Shown here piece after piece: positions 14,618 to 22,415 of a stretch of DNA of 27,287 bases. The stretch's first letter is position 1. The number at the start of each line of letters is the position of its first letter. Below the pieces are notes generated by a model. It was given only the letters and a program-made list of their open reading frames with translations, was not told where the DNA came from and did no database searches. Source of the stretch: Bacteroidales bacterium (lineage in GTDB: Bacteria > Bacteroidota > Bacteroidia > Bacteroidales > Dysgonomonadaceae); NCBI GenBank assembly GCA_012841425.1, contig DUUR01000278.1, positions 1 to 27,287 of the forward strand, in the 5' to 3' direction. The translations under genes and the position numbers were made by a program.

Positions 14618-15223
14618 ATGAAGATACAGAATGTTATATTTGATTTTGGTGGTGTATTAATCGACTGGAACCCAAAGTACTTATATCGAAATGTTTTTGA
14701 AACAGAAGAGGAAATGAATTTTTTCTTAGAGAATGTATGCAGGTATGATTGGAATTTGCTTCAAGATGCAGGCAGATCTCTATCGGAGGCCACTTTGATT
14801 CTGCAAAAAGAACATCCAAAATACAGCGAAGAAATTGCTTATTATTATGGGAGATGGGAAGAAATGCTTGGGGGGACTATTGATGAAAATGTAAAACTAA
14901 TAAAGCCACTCAAAAAAAGATATAAGTTATACGGACTAACCAATTGGTCGGCAGAAACACTACCAATTGCAATGGAGAAGTATATTTTCTTTAAAGATCT
15001 TGATGGCGTTGTTGTTTCTGGAGATGAGAAAATTATTAAGCCAGACCCGGAAATATATGAGGTTTTACTTAACAGGTATAGTATAGATGCAGAGTCCTCA
15101 CTTTTTATAGATGATAATGCAGATAATATTTTAACAGCAAAAAAAATGGGATTTAAAACAGTACATTTTACTGATAAAGTAAATCTGGAGCAATTGTTAA
15201 AGTCAGAAAATATTTTATTATGA
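14618..15223 (+). CDS. HAD-superfamily phosphatase (YihX-like)
   Basis: 201 residues, soluble. The HAD motifs are all present: I, the nucleophile D9 in IFDFGGVLIDW, where the second Asp of DxD is replaced by Gly as in YihX-type enzymes; II, GLTNWS; III, the Lys in IIKPDPEIY; IV, FIDDNADNI. A helical cap lies between motifs I and II. Members act on sugar phosphates or related small substrates (YihX on alpha-glucose-1-phosphate); the exact substrate here is unknown. It is monocistronic. A near-consensus TATCTTTA lies about 20 bp before the ATG and may be its -7 element. It has no functional link with the neighbouring metK that I can see. Confidence 0.9.
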   Translation: MKIQNVIFDFGGVLIDWNPKYLYRNVFETEEEMNFFLENVCRYDWNLLQDAGRSLSEATLILQKEHPKYSEEIAYYYGRWEEMLGGTIDENVKLIKPLKKRYKLYGLTNWSAETLPIAMEKYIFFKDLDGVVVSGDEKIIKPDPEIYEVLLNRYSIDAESSLFIDDNADNILTAKKMGFKTVHFTDKVNLEQLLKSENILL

Positions 15224-15252
15224 AATGGTCATATATACAATTTAACGTATAA

Positions 15253-15286
15253 TTGTCTAAGGATTTATATATTATTATTACCTTTG
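15253..15286 (+). promoter_or_regulatory. promoter of metK
   Basis: TTG at 15253-15255, 23 nt, TACCTTTG at 15279-15286 (exact TAnnTTTG). The spacing is slightly long. The transcript would start near 15291, ten bases before the riboswitch-like element, and gives a leader of about 165 nt. Confidence 0.55.
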
Positions 15287-15300
15287 CAAATTATAAAAAT

Positions 15301-15386
15301 GTGGATAGATTTGAACTGCTTGCAACCACTAAAAAAAATGCTAAAACGATTTCTGCATTTTCCTCTTTACATATTTGCTACAGTTC
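15301..15386 (+). ncRNA. candidate SAM-II-class riboswitch in the metK leader
   Basis: Stem P1 is GTGG (15301-15304) with CCAC (15326-15329). Between the arms is GATTTG (15308-15313) and then CTTGCA directly before the 3' arm. After it come an A-rich stretch and TGCTAAAA (15339-15346). GATTTG, CTTGCAnCCAC and GCTAAAA, in this order, are the most conserved blocks of SAM-II aptamers. GAACTG (15313-15318) pairs perfectly with CAGTTC (15381-15386), which would close the pseudoknot helix P2, but with a loop much longer than in classical SAM-II. An RNA group described as SAM-II with long loops may be the right comparison (from memory). Position before SAM synthetase fits feedback control by SAM. 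No covariance-model search was possible. Confidence 0.65.
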
Positions 15387-15431
15387 AAACGTTGTTTACT
15401 TATATTATTGTTAAATAACGTTTTCTTTTTT
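15387..15431 (+). terminator. intrinsic terminator in the metK leader
   Basis: AAACGTTGTTTA (15387-15398), a 13-nt loop, and TAAATAACGTTT (15412-15423) form a 12-bp stem with one G-U pair, followed by TCTTTTTT (15424-15431; the T-rich run begins at 15421). It lies directly after the candidate P2 strand CAGTTC and 26 bp before the metK ATG: the expression platform expected for a transcription-off riboswitch. Confidence 0.6.
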
Positions 15432-15457
15432 AGAAGAGAACATAAAAATTATATTAA

Positions 15458-16765
15458 ATGAGTTATTTATTTACTTCCGAATCGGTGTCGGAGGGGCACC
15501 CAGATAAAGTTGCTGATCAGATTTCTGATGCACTACTAGACGAGTTTTTAGCATATGATCATAACTCAAAAGTTGCCTGCGAAACACTAGTGACAACTGG
15601 ACAGGTTGTTCTTGCTGGAGAGGTTAAGTCTAAAGCCTATGTAGATGTTGCAGATGTGGCTAGAAGCGTTATAAGTAAGATTGGATATACTAGAAGTGAA
15701 TATGGATTTGAAGCAAATTCGTGTGGTGTTTTCTCTAGTATACATGAACAATCTGATGATATAAATAGAGGGGTAGATCAAAAGTCTGATCCTATGGATC
15801 AAGGTGCTGGTGATCAAGGTATGATGTTTGGTTATGCTACAGATGAAACAGACAACTATATGCCTTTGTCTTTGGACCTTAGTCACGCCATATTGATAGA
15901 ACTTGCACATATTAGGAAAAATGAACCTAAGTTGATGCCTTATTTGCGTCCCGATTCTAAATCGCAAGTTACGATTGAATACTCAGAAGATGGAACCCCT
16001 TTACGTATAGATACCATTGTGGTTTCTACACAGCATGATGATTTTGAAAAGCCTAGGAGAGAAGGTGAGGAAGGGTTGCTAGAGGCAGATGAAAGAATGA
16101 GATCACGTATTGAGTCAGATGTGCGTACGATATTGATTCCTAGAGTAAAAGCACAGTATAAACACAGAAAAGGAGTTCATATGTTATTTGATGGAGATAT
16201 AAAGTATCATGTTAACCCAACTGGGAAATTTGTTATTGGGGGTCCTCATGGTGATACAGGTCTAACTGGTCGAAAAATTATTGTTGACACCTATGGTGGT
16301 AAAGCTGCTCATGGAGGCGGCGCTTTCTCTGGAAAAGACCCTTCTAAAGTCGACCGTTCTGCTGCATATGCCGCTAGACACATAGCCAAAAATTTGGTGG
16401 CTGCTGGTGTATCTTCTGAAGTACTTATTCAAATCTCATATGCAATTGGTGTTGCAGAGCCTATGAATATCTATATAGATACTTATGGAAAGTCCAAGAT
16501 TGATTTATCGGATGCAGAGATTGCAGATAAAATAAAACTTCTATTTGATTTAAGGCCTAAAGCTATAGAGCAAAGATTGAAATTACGTAATCCAATCTAT
16601 TTTGAGACTGCTACTTATGGTCATATGGGAAGAGAGCCTAGAATCGTGCAAAAGAAGTTCAAATCTCGATATATGGATCATCCAATACAATTTGAAGTAG
16701 AATTGTTTACATGGGAAAAGTTGGATTACGTAGACAAAATAAAGAAAGCTTTTAATTTAGATTGA
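15458..16765 (+). CDS. metK: S-adenosylmethionine synthetase
   Basis: Makes SAM from methionine and ATP in the cytoplasm. It has 435 residues, longer than the roughly 384-residue E. coli enzyme; the extra length is mostly an insertion in the middle domain (around 145-225), as I recall for Bacteroidota MetK. Signature motifs: GHPDK (residues 14-18) for the metal and ATP site, [12 protein letters not shown], and [16 protein letters not shown] with the P-loop-like phosphate site. The start ATG follows an AT-rich non-SD leader. Expression is probably set by the leader element at 15301-15431. The following DUF4271 gene has its own -7 element. Confidence 0.98.
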   Translation: MSYLFTSESVSEGHPDKVADQISDALLDEFLAYDHNSKVACETLVTTGQVVLAGEVKSKAYVDVADVARSVISKIGYTRSEYGFEANSCGVFSSIHEQSDDINRGVDQKSDPMDQGAGDQGMMFGYATDETDNYMPLSLDLSHAILIELAHIRKNEPKLMPYLRPDSKSQVTIEYSEDGTPLRIDTIVVSTQHDDFEKPRREGEEGLLEADERMRSRIESDVRTILIPRVKAQYKHRKGVHMLFDGDIKYHVNPTGKFVIGGPHGDTGLTGRKIIVDTYGGKAAHGGGAFSGKDPSKVDRSAAYAARHIAKNLVAAGVSSEVLIQISYAIGVAEPMNIYIDTYGKSKIDLSDAEIADKIKLLFDLRPKAIEQRLKLRNPIYFETATYGHMGREPRIVQKKFKSRYMDHPIQFEVELFTWEKLDYVDKIKKAFNLD

Positions 16766-16794
16766 AGTAGTACATTTTTTAAAGGAAAGAATTG

Positions 16795-16802
16795 TAAATT
16801 TG
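16795..16802 (+). promoter_or_regulatory. -7 element of the DUF4271-hemD operon
   Basis: TAAATTTG matches TAnnTTTG exactly. A transcript start near 16807 leaves about 15 nt before the GTG start codon, which supports that start. Confidence 0.5.
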
Positions 16803-16821
16803 CCGAAAAGAGAGCAAAGCT

Positions 16822-17712
16822 GTGCCCTATTTAACTTCGGAAACTATAAAAGATTCAATATCTATTTATTTGAGGAATGAGGATATAAGTCCTGAATCAG
16901 ACTCAATTAGATGGAGTTTTGGGCAATTCGAATATTTGCCTACATCCAATAATGGAATCCTGTTTAATGATTCTGTCCTTGAAAACTCGTACTCATTAAT
17001 TTCAAAAGGAGTAGAAGGGGCACTCCCCGCTTTTCCAATGCAGGTTGGGAGTGTCTTCTTTATAATTTTTCTCCTTTGTTTTGTTGTATTCTCTTTTTTA
17101 TTTAGTAGAGAACGAGCAGCTTTAATAGGAAACTTTAATACAATAATATCTTTAAAAAGCAGACTTGCAGTCACATACAAAGAGCAGGTTACAGCGTCAG
17201 AAGTTTGGGGAGAATTCTTTATGATATTTCAAACCATACTGCTTTTTTCAATGATTCTGTTTACATTCTTTTGGGGAGACTATTTATCTATACTTACATT
17301 TAGAAGTATTATAGTGATTTTTCTTCTAATTTTACTCCTATTATCTTTACTTGCATGTTTTAAGTTCCTTATTTACAAATCTATTTCTGCTTTTTTTCTC
17401 CACAATGACATCAAAAATTGGATAAATAGGTATTTTCGATTACTAGAGTTTGTAGGTGTTATTTTGTTTTTACCTACAATTGTATATGTGTATATGCCTG
17501 AAATTAGAAGTGTTATGCTATTGGTGATTATTGTAGTTATCATAATTAGTAGATTTATTGTTACAATTGAGCTCTTTAATATTTTTGTTAAAAATAAAGT
17601 AGGGGGTTTTTATTTTTTTGCGTATCTTTGCGGAACTGAAATTGCTCCCTATTTAATTTACTATAAAGGGGTTGTTTTATTAATAAGTATAGCAGGAAAT
17701 AATATTACATGA
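16822..17712 (+). CDS. DUF4271 integral membrane protein
   Basis: 296 residues, starting at a GTG (16822); there is no upstream ATG in frame, and the next internal Met would cut into the protein. An N-terminal soluble part of about 70 residues (Ser/Asp/Glu-rich) is followed by about six to seven transmembrane segments spread from about 73 to the C terminus. The family is restricted to Bacteroidota and has no established function. Its end overlaps the hemD start by 4 bp (ATGA), so the two proteins are made together; the pairing is common in the phylum and may hint at a membrane role linked to tetrapyrrole synthesis, but this is only context. The gene is Phe/Ile/Leu-rich, as expected for a membrane protein. 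Confidence 0.82.
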   Translation: MPYLTSETIKDSISIYLRNEDISPESDSIRWSFGQFEYLPTSNNGILFNDSVLENSYSLISKGVEGALPAFPMQVGSVFFIIFLLCFVVFSFLFSRERAALIGNFNTIISLKSRLAVTYKEQVTASEVWGEFFMIFQTILLFSMILFTFFWGDYLSILTFRSIIVIFLLILLLLSLLACFKFLIYKSISAFFLHNDIKNWINRYFRLLEFVGVILFLPTIVYVYMPEIRSVMLLVIIVVIIISRFIVTIELFNIFVKNKVGGFYFFAYLCGTEIAPYLIYYKGVVLLISIAGNNIT

Positions 17713-18476
17713 GTACTCGTAAAGTAAAGAATATTCTTATATCCCAGCCAAAGCCAAGTAGCGAAAAGTCTCCCTATTACGATATAGCGGAAAAGTATAA
17801 TCTTGAGTTGCATTTCTACCCTTTTATTAAGGTAGACCGTCTTTCTGTTAAAGAATTTCGTCAACAGAGAATTAATATTACAGACTTTACGGCAATTGTT
17901 TTTACTTCAAGAACGGCAGTAGATAAGTTCTTCTCTATATGTGAAGAGATGAAGATAGTGATACCTGAAGATATGAAGTATTTCTGTATTTCTGAGACAG
18001 TTGCACTTTATCTTCAAAAATATATTGTTTATAGAAAAAGAAAGATATTTTTTAGTCAGTCAGGAAAGATTGAAGGGCTTAACAACCCTTTTACAAAACA
18101 CTCAAAGGAAAAGTTCCTATTCCCAGTTCCTGAAGAGCACAACGATGAAGTGACCCAATTTTTAGATAAGAAAAAGCTTACCTATACGAAAAGTGTAATG
18201 TATAGGACTGTAAGCTCAGATTTTCCTGCAGACGAGAAGATGGATTATGACATGATAATATTTTTCAGTCCTCTCGGTATTCAGTCATTAGTGAAAAATT
18301 TTCCAGATTACAAGCAAGGTGATGCAGCTATAGGTTGTTTTGGAAGCGCTACTGCAAAGGCCGTAGAGGATGCTGGATTAAGACTTGACTGTGAGGCTCC
18401 ACAGCCAGAATATCCTTCAATGGTGGCTGCCTTAGACACCTTTTTAAAAGAAAATCATAAGAGTCATAATAACTGA
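17709..18476 (+). CDS. hemD: uroporphyrinogen-III synthase
   Basis: Closes hydroxymethylbilane to uroporphyrinogen III, the branch point to heme, siroheme and corrinoids. 255 residues, soluble. HemD is poorly conserved in sequence; the support is the N-terminal ILISQPKPSS opening, AIVFTSRTAVDKFF (about 58-71, the conserved TS...V segment of the first domain), MIIFFSPLGIQSL (about 180-192, the matching segment of the second domain), and AIGCFGSATAKAVEDAGL (about 205-222). The length and two-domain pattern fit. It follows DUF4271 with a 4-bp overlap; rnpA lies 93 bp downstream under its own -7 element. Confidence 0.85.
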   Translation: MSTRKVKNILISQPKPSSEKSPYYDIAEKYNLELHFYPFIKVDRLSVKEFRQQRINITDFTAIVFTSRTAVDKFFSICEEMKIVIPEDMKYFCISETVALYLQKYIVYRKRKIFFSQSGKIEGLNNPFTKHSKEKFLFPVPEEHNDEVTQFLDKKKLTYTKSVMYRTVSSDFPADEKMDYDMIIFFSPLGIQSLVKNFPDYKQGDAAIGCFGSATAKAVEDAGLRLDCEAPQPEYPSMVAALDTFLKENHKSHNN

Positions 18477-18526
18477 TTTTAAACTCTTTTTTCCTTTAAA
18501 GTCTGATATTAGATACCAAAATTGAT

Positions 18527-18534
18527 TATCTTTG
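18527..18534 (+). promoter_or_regulatory. -7 element of the rnpA-yidD-tatD operon
   Basis: TATCTTTG matches TAnnTTTG exactly, 35 bp before the rnpA ATG. No strong -33 element is seen. Confidence 0.5.
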
Positions 18535-18569
18535 AAAAAGTAATTGCTTTTGTAGGAATGCTTTGATTT

Positions 18570-18980
18570 ATGGGCGATATAAACAATTATAAGTTCAGAA
18601 AAGAAGAAAAAATTATCGGTGAAAATAGGATTAATTCACTATTTATCGATGGTAATTCTTTCGTTGCATTCCCATTGAGAGTTGTATATCATAAGACAGA
18701 ACTCTCGTTGCCATCGTCACCTATATCGGTGCTAGTCTCAGTGCCCAAGAAGAGAATAAAGTCTGCTGTAAAACGCAATCGAATAAAAAGACAAGTTAGA
18801 GAAGCTTACCGATTGAATAAACATTTTCTCGAAGTTGTTGCGCAAAGTACAGAACAGCACTTGGATATTGCTTTTGTATTTGTGAAAGATGGGTTAGTGG
18901 AGTATTCAATAATTGAGAAAGGTATGAGAAAAGGTTTAACGGAAATCGCCAGTCGATTTGCTTGTAGTAACTTGTTGTAA
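18570..18980 (+). CDS. rnpA: ribonuclease P protein component
   Basis: Protein subunit of RNase P, which trims the 5' leader of pre-tRNAs together with the catalytic RNA. 136 residues, basic. The conserved RNR signature is seen at about residues 66-82 (KSAVKRNRIKRQVREAY), preceded by VSVPKKR. It is not next to rpmH, unlike in many bacteria, which agrees with the gene order of Bacteroidota. It is followed 11 bp later by yidD, and the pair is likely co-transcribed from the -7 element at 18527. Confidence 0.95.
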   Translation: MGDINNYKFRKEEKIIGENRINSLFIDGNSFVAFPLRVVYHKTELSLPSSPISVLVSVPKKRIKSAVKRNRIKRQVREAYRLNKHFLEVVAQSTEQHLDIAFVFVKDGLVEYSIIEKGMRKGLTEIASRFACSNLL

Positions 18981-18991
18981 TATATATATGA

Positions 18992-19264
18992 ATGAAAGTA
19001 GTTGTTGTTATTAGCCGATTTTTTACATGGCTTCTACTAATTCCTGTATATGTATACAGAGGGGCTATATCGCCGCTCTTACCTCCTTCTTGTCGTTATA
19101 CACCCACTTGTTCACGATATACGATAGAAGCATTAAAAAGGCATGGACCTTTAAAAGGTTCGTATTTGTCTGCAAAAAGAATATTAAGTTGTAATCCATG
19201 GGGTGGATCTGGATATGACCCAGTTCCTGAACATACTAAGAGAAAAAACAATACCAAATCATAG
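18992..19264 (+). CDS. yidD: membrane protein insertion efficiency factor YidD
   Basis: A 90-residue member of the YidD family, an amphipathic inner-membrane-associated protein that helps YidC-dependent insertion. Seen: an N-terminal hydrophobic segment (about 8-24), then the family signature [20 protein letters not shown] with three conserved cysteines (C36, C42 and the C in LSCNPWG), and the C-terminal [12 protein letters not shown]. The start ATG at 18992 is chosen because an overlapping ATG at 18988 is out of frame. It sits between rnpA (11 bp) and tatD (13 bp), so all three are probably one operon. Confidence 0.96.
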   Translation: MKVVVVISRFFTWLLLIPVYVYRGAISPLLPPSCRYTPTCSRYTIEALKRHGPLKGSYLSAKRILSCNPWGGSGYDPVPEHTKRKNNTKS

Positions 19265-19277
19265 GATTTAATTGCAT

Positions 19278-19979
19278 ATGGAAATTTACGATGTACACAC
19301 ACATAAAATTTATACTGAGGATAATGATGATCCCTATCATTCATGTATTTTCGATGTATATTCCCTCGAATTTGAAGTAGCTAAAGAACTTCACGTTCGG
19401 CATTCTTTTTCATGTGGTATACACCCTTGGTATTCTGAAGATAGTGACACCCAAATGACCTATCTAACAGAGATAACATCAAATCCTCGAATAGTAGCAA
19501 TCGGTGAAACCGGATTGGATAAATTAAAAGGACCATCATTTGATGTGCAAACTCCTGTTTTTAAAAAACATATTGAGATATCAGAGAAGCTTAGAAAACC
19601 TGTAATTATTCATTGTGTTAAAGCATGGGATGAATTACTTAAAATAAAAAGAGACACACAGCCAAGTCAACCATGGATAATTCACGGATATAGAGGAAAA
19701 CCTGATTTAACAAAAAGGTTGATAAATGATGGCTTTTACTTTTCCGTAGGAGAAAATATTAATGTTGAGTCAATGCTACTTATACCCCTCGATAGATTAT
19801 TTTGCGAGACGGACGAAGGTGATATGTCTATTCATGAAGTATATTTGCAAGCATCTAAGTCGCTTAACATAGATGTTGTGGAGTTTGCTGATGCCATTTC
19901 AACAAATGTACATAAGATGTTTCCTACTGTTCAGGCTCCAAAGCCCTATTATCCTGAGATTAAGGAGGAGGAAGATTAA
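19278..19979 (+). CDS. TatD-family metal-dependent hydrolase
   Basis: 233 residues from the ATG at 19278 (a TTG two codons upstream is less likely). TIM-barrel metal-site motifs in order: HTH near the N terminus (YDVHTH), the GIHPW loop, the glutamate in IGETGLDK, VIIHC, the histidine in IIHGYRG, and the aspartate in CETDEGD. TatD proteins are 3'-5' exonucleases/DNases involved in DNA repair and RNA quality control. The length is a little short of the usual 255-265, the typical state of the Bacteroidota version. Last gene of the rnpA-yidD-tatD operon; it ends 1 bp from the RNase HI gene on the other strand. Confidence 0.92.
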   Translation: MEIYDVHTHKIYTEDNDDPYHSCIFDVYSLEFEVAKELHVRHSFSCGIHPWYSEDSDTQMTYLTEITSNPRIVAIGETGLDKLKGPSFDVQTPVFKKHIEISEKLRKPVIIHCVKAWDELLKIKRDTQPSQPWIIHGYRGKPDLTKRLINDGFYFSVGENINVESMLLIPLDRLFCETDEGDMSIHEVYLQASKSLNIDVVEFADAISTNVHKMFPTVQAPKPYYPEIKEEED

Positions 19980-19980
19980 A

Positions 19981-20607
19981 TTATTTTCTTCCGAAATCTG
20001 CTGGAATTTCACCCCATTTTTTAGTATTCCATTTAAGGATTTTATTAGAGTATGAGTTTAATTCTAGCCATTTCTCAGCGCGAGTTATCAAATCGAAAAT
20101 AGTAGTGTTTTTGTCTGTCTTTTTTAGTTTAGTATTGCATTTCTTATTTTCTACCCATTTAATAGCATTTAAGCTGTCAGAATAAATTGGGTCATTGTTA
20201 CTGTTTTTACTTAATAGAGCAAGTGCATGTACTATTGCTAAGAACTCTCCAATATTATTGGTTCCATCTTCTAACGGTCCGACATGAAATATTTCAGTAT
20301 TATCAGCTACTATCACACCTCGATATTCTAGTAAACCAGGATTACCACTACACGCAGCGTCAACTGCAATGCTATTGTAAATTATGTCTCTTTCAGGTAA
20401 TGTATCATTGTAATCAGTTAGTGACTTTTTTGATTTTAAGTGTTTCCAGGGATTACCACTGAAGGCTTTTTTAGCTTCTTCAATTGAAGAGAAAGACTTA
20501 TATTGCGCTCCATCATAACCAAAAACTTGTGCTTTGCACTCGTCCCAAGTGGTATATATTCCTGGAGTAACACCTCTCCAGACAACATAGTATTTTTTCT
20601 TTGCCAT
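19981..20607 (-). CDS. rnhA: ribonuclease HI with N-terminal viroplasmin (hybrid-binding) domain
   Basis: Cleaves the RNA strand of RNA-DNA hybrids. 208 residues. The N-terminal domain (about 4-50, KKYYVVWRGVTPGIYTTWDE...FGYDGAQYKSF) is the caulimovirus viroplasmin/RNase H1 hybrid-binding domain, found in eukaryotic RNase H1 and in some bacteria, including Bacteroidota. The catalytic domain (about 76-208) has the four carboxylates D83 (VDAACSGNPG), E121 (NNIGEFLA), D144 (IYSDSLNAI) and D204 (IPADFGRK). It may share a transcript with the unknown gene 12 bp upstream (minus strand). Confidence 0.95.
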   Translation of the reverse strand: MAKKKYYVVWRGVTPGIYTTWDECKAQVFGYDGAQYKSFSSIEEAKKAFSGNPWKHLKSKKSLTDYNDTLPERDIIYNSIAVDAACSGNPGLLEYRGVIVADNTEIFHVGPLEDGTNNIGEFLAIVHALALLSKNSNNDPIYSDSLNAIKWVENKKCNTKLKKTDKNTTIFDLITRAEKWLELNSYSNKILKWNTKKWGEIPADFGRK

Positions 20608-20619
20608 TGCTCTACCCTT

Positions 20620-21072
20620 TTACAATGATTCTAGGATGTAAGGGGTGAGGTCTTCAGATAAATCTGGACTTGTAGGCTCGTCAATTGCTACAATACTATC
20701 AACTATGAACTTTGTATATCCACGCCATGGCAAAGCACCAAAATATTCTTTATAATGAAGATGCACATTTTTTCCACTAGAAATCATTAAGAGTTTAGCA
20801 ATTTCCTCATCTTCTACTGAGAAGTCGAACTGATTTGATTGTAACCCACCAGGCTTATCAGCGCGAAATCCTGATTGTATAAGCTTTCCTTCGTACGTTT
20901 TAAATATAACTCCTTTGTAAACAAGGTAATTAAGTTCGCCAGATTTAACACCGGTACCGAAGACATAATAATATCTGACGTAAACAAATGTGCTGAGAGC
21001 TAATATTAATATGCCAAAAAACCATGTTAGCCATTTTCGACTTCTTCTTTTTTTGGGTTTCAAATCATCCAT
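20620..21072 (-). CDS. unknown membrane-anchored protein, conserved-looking
   Basis: 150 residues, not recognised as a family with known function. It has a very basic N terminus (KPKKRRSRKW), one transmembrane segment (about 15-34, positive-inside so the rest faces the periplasm), and a soluble region. Conserved-looking stretches there are GVKSGELNYLVYKGVIFKTYEGKLIQ, QFDFSVEDEEIAKLL, and HLHYKEYFGALPWRGYTKFIVDSI. There is no catalytic motif, lipobox or cysteine. I recall similar short Bacteroidota proteins carrying misleading enzyme names in databases; nothing here supports an enzyme. It is 12 bp upstream of RNase HI with its own -7 element, and divergent to the exported peptidase gene. Confidence 0.8.
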   Translation of the reverse strand: MDDLKPKKRRSRKWLTWFFGILILALSTFVYVRYYYVFGTGVKSGELNYLVYKGVIFKTYEGKLIQSGFRADKPGGLQSNQFDFSVEDEEIAKLLMISSGKNVHLHYKEYFGALPWRGYTKFIVDSIVAIDEPTSPDLSEDLTPYILESL

Positions 21073-21092
21073 AATCTTAAATAATTAGAGAG

Positions 21093-21100
21093 CAAAGATA
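21093..21100 (-). promoter_or_regulatory. -7 element of the unknown gene/RNase HI operon
   Basis: TATCTTTG on the minus strand matches TAnnTTTG exactly, 20 bp before the ATG at 21072. It lies back to back with the plus-strand promoter at 21109-21139. Confidence 0.5.
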
Positions 21101-21108
21101 CCTCTTAT

Positions 21109-21139
21109 TTTGACTTTTTCTGAATTTAAACTATATTTG
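21109..21139 (+). promoter_or_regulatory. promoter of the C1 peptidase gene
   Basis: TTTG (21109-21112), 19 nt, TATATTTG (21132-21139): a complete Bacteroidota -33/-7 promoter. The transcript would start near 21145, leaving an untranslated leader of about 80 nt. Confidence 0.65.
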
Positions 21140-21226
21140 TTATCTAGTAATAAAACTTCAAAATGTTGCAGTTTTTTTTAATTCGAAAACCTACACCTAC
21201 GATATAACAATTATATTTTAATAGAG

Positions 21227-22396
21227 ATGAGAAAGTATTTAATGATCTTTTCGATTCTGATAATCTCGATTGCAGTTTCGGCACAGGGTACTTATAATTT
21301 CAATGTAATAAAAGAAAACCCAATTACATCTGTGAAAAACCAAGCTAGCACTGGTACCTGCTGGAGCTTTTCTGGAGTAGCGCTTCTTGAGTCTGAGTTG
21401 ATTAGGATGAATAAGGGAGAGTTTGATCTATCAGATATGTATATAGTCAGAAAAAACTATGAAGATAAAGCAAAAAAAAATGCACGCCTTCATGGTAGTA
21501 TTAATTTCTCACAAGGAGGGTCATTCGCAGATGTTGTAGAAACTATAAATGATTTTGGGATTCTTCCTGAAGAGGCATATGAAGGGTTGAGTTATGGCGC
21601 TGAAACGCATGATCATAGTGAGTTAGAGAGGGTCTTAGCTGGGTATATGAACGGAGTAATTGAATCACGAAATTTAACGCCAGTTTGGTTTAATGGATTT
21701 AATGCAATACTAGATAATTATCTAGGAGAAGTGCCAGCAACATTTATTTATGATGGAGAAGAATTCACACCTCACTCATTTGCTGAATATCTAGAATTAA
21801 ACCAAGATGATTATGTTTCCCTAACTTCATTTACACATCACCCATTTTATAAAGCCTTCCCTATTGAAGTGCCTGACAATTGGCGATGGGCGCTATCATA
21901 TAATCTACCAATTGATGAGTTTATGGAGGTTATGGAGACGGCCGTTATGAATGGTTACACTATTGCATGGGCATCTGATGTAAGTGAAGCAGGCTTTTCT
22001 AGATTAGGAATAGCTGTTGTGCCTGATGAAAGTTCACCAATGAACGCAGGTAGTGATCAAGAGCATTGGTTAGGTCAGTCAACTCGAGAACGTGATGCAA
22101 GTTTAAGATCACGTGTAGGTATTGATATATTGGCTGAAAAATCTATTACTCAGGAAATGCGTCAAAAAGCTTTTGATAATCATGAAACTACTGACGATCA
22201 TGGGATGCAAATTTATGGAATCGCATCAGACCAAAACGGAAATAAATACTTTATGGTAAAAAACTCTTGGGGTGATACAGGTCCATACAATGGTTTATGG
22301 TACGCTTCTTTTCCTTTCGTTAAATATAAAACTATGAGTATAGTGCTTCATAAAGAAGCTATTCCTGCAAATATTGCTTCAAGACTTGGATTATAA
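21227..22396 (+). CDS. exported C1B-family (bleomycin hydrolase/aminopeptidase C-like) cysteine peptidase
   Basis: 389 residues. A signal peptide (about 1-20, ending SAQ) is followed by a papain-like domain of the C1B type. Catalytic residues: Q39 (oxyanion hole) and C45 in KNQASTGTCWSFS, H325 in DDHGMQIYG, and N346 in VKNSWGDTG. The long insertion between them (about 100-310) is normal for bleomycin hydrolases, which form hexamers with aminopeptidase activity. Those enzymes are usually cytosolic; the clear signal peptide puts this one in the periplasm or outside. It has its own promoter and lies 19 bp before murF, but there is no functional link that I can see. Confidence 0.92.
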   Translation: MRKYLMIFSILIISIAVSAQGTYNFNVIKENPITSVKNQASTGTCWSFSGVALLESELIRMNKGEFDLSDMYIVRKNYEDKAKKNARLHGSINFSQGGSFADVVETINDFGILPEEAYEGLSYGAETHDHSELERVLAGYMNGVIESRNLTPVWFNGFNAILDNYLGEVPATFIYDGEEFTPHSFAEYLELNQDDYVSLTSFTHHPFYKAFPIEVPDNWRWALSYNLPIDEFMEVMETAVMNGYTIAWASDVSEAGFSRLGIAVVPDESSPMNAGSDQEHWLGQSTRERDASLRSRVGIDILAEKSITQEMRQKAFDNHETTDDHGMQIYGIASDQNGNKYFMVKNSWGDTGPYNGLWYASFPFVKYKTMSIVLHKEAIPANIASRLGL

Positions 22397-22415
22397 GTTA
22401 TTTTGGACTAAAAAT

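Noticed and set aside
15587..15967. 126-codon minus-strand reading frame inside metK
   Set aside because: It is a shadow of metK, Ile/His/Arg-rich with no recognisable domain or promoter.
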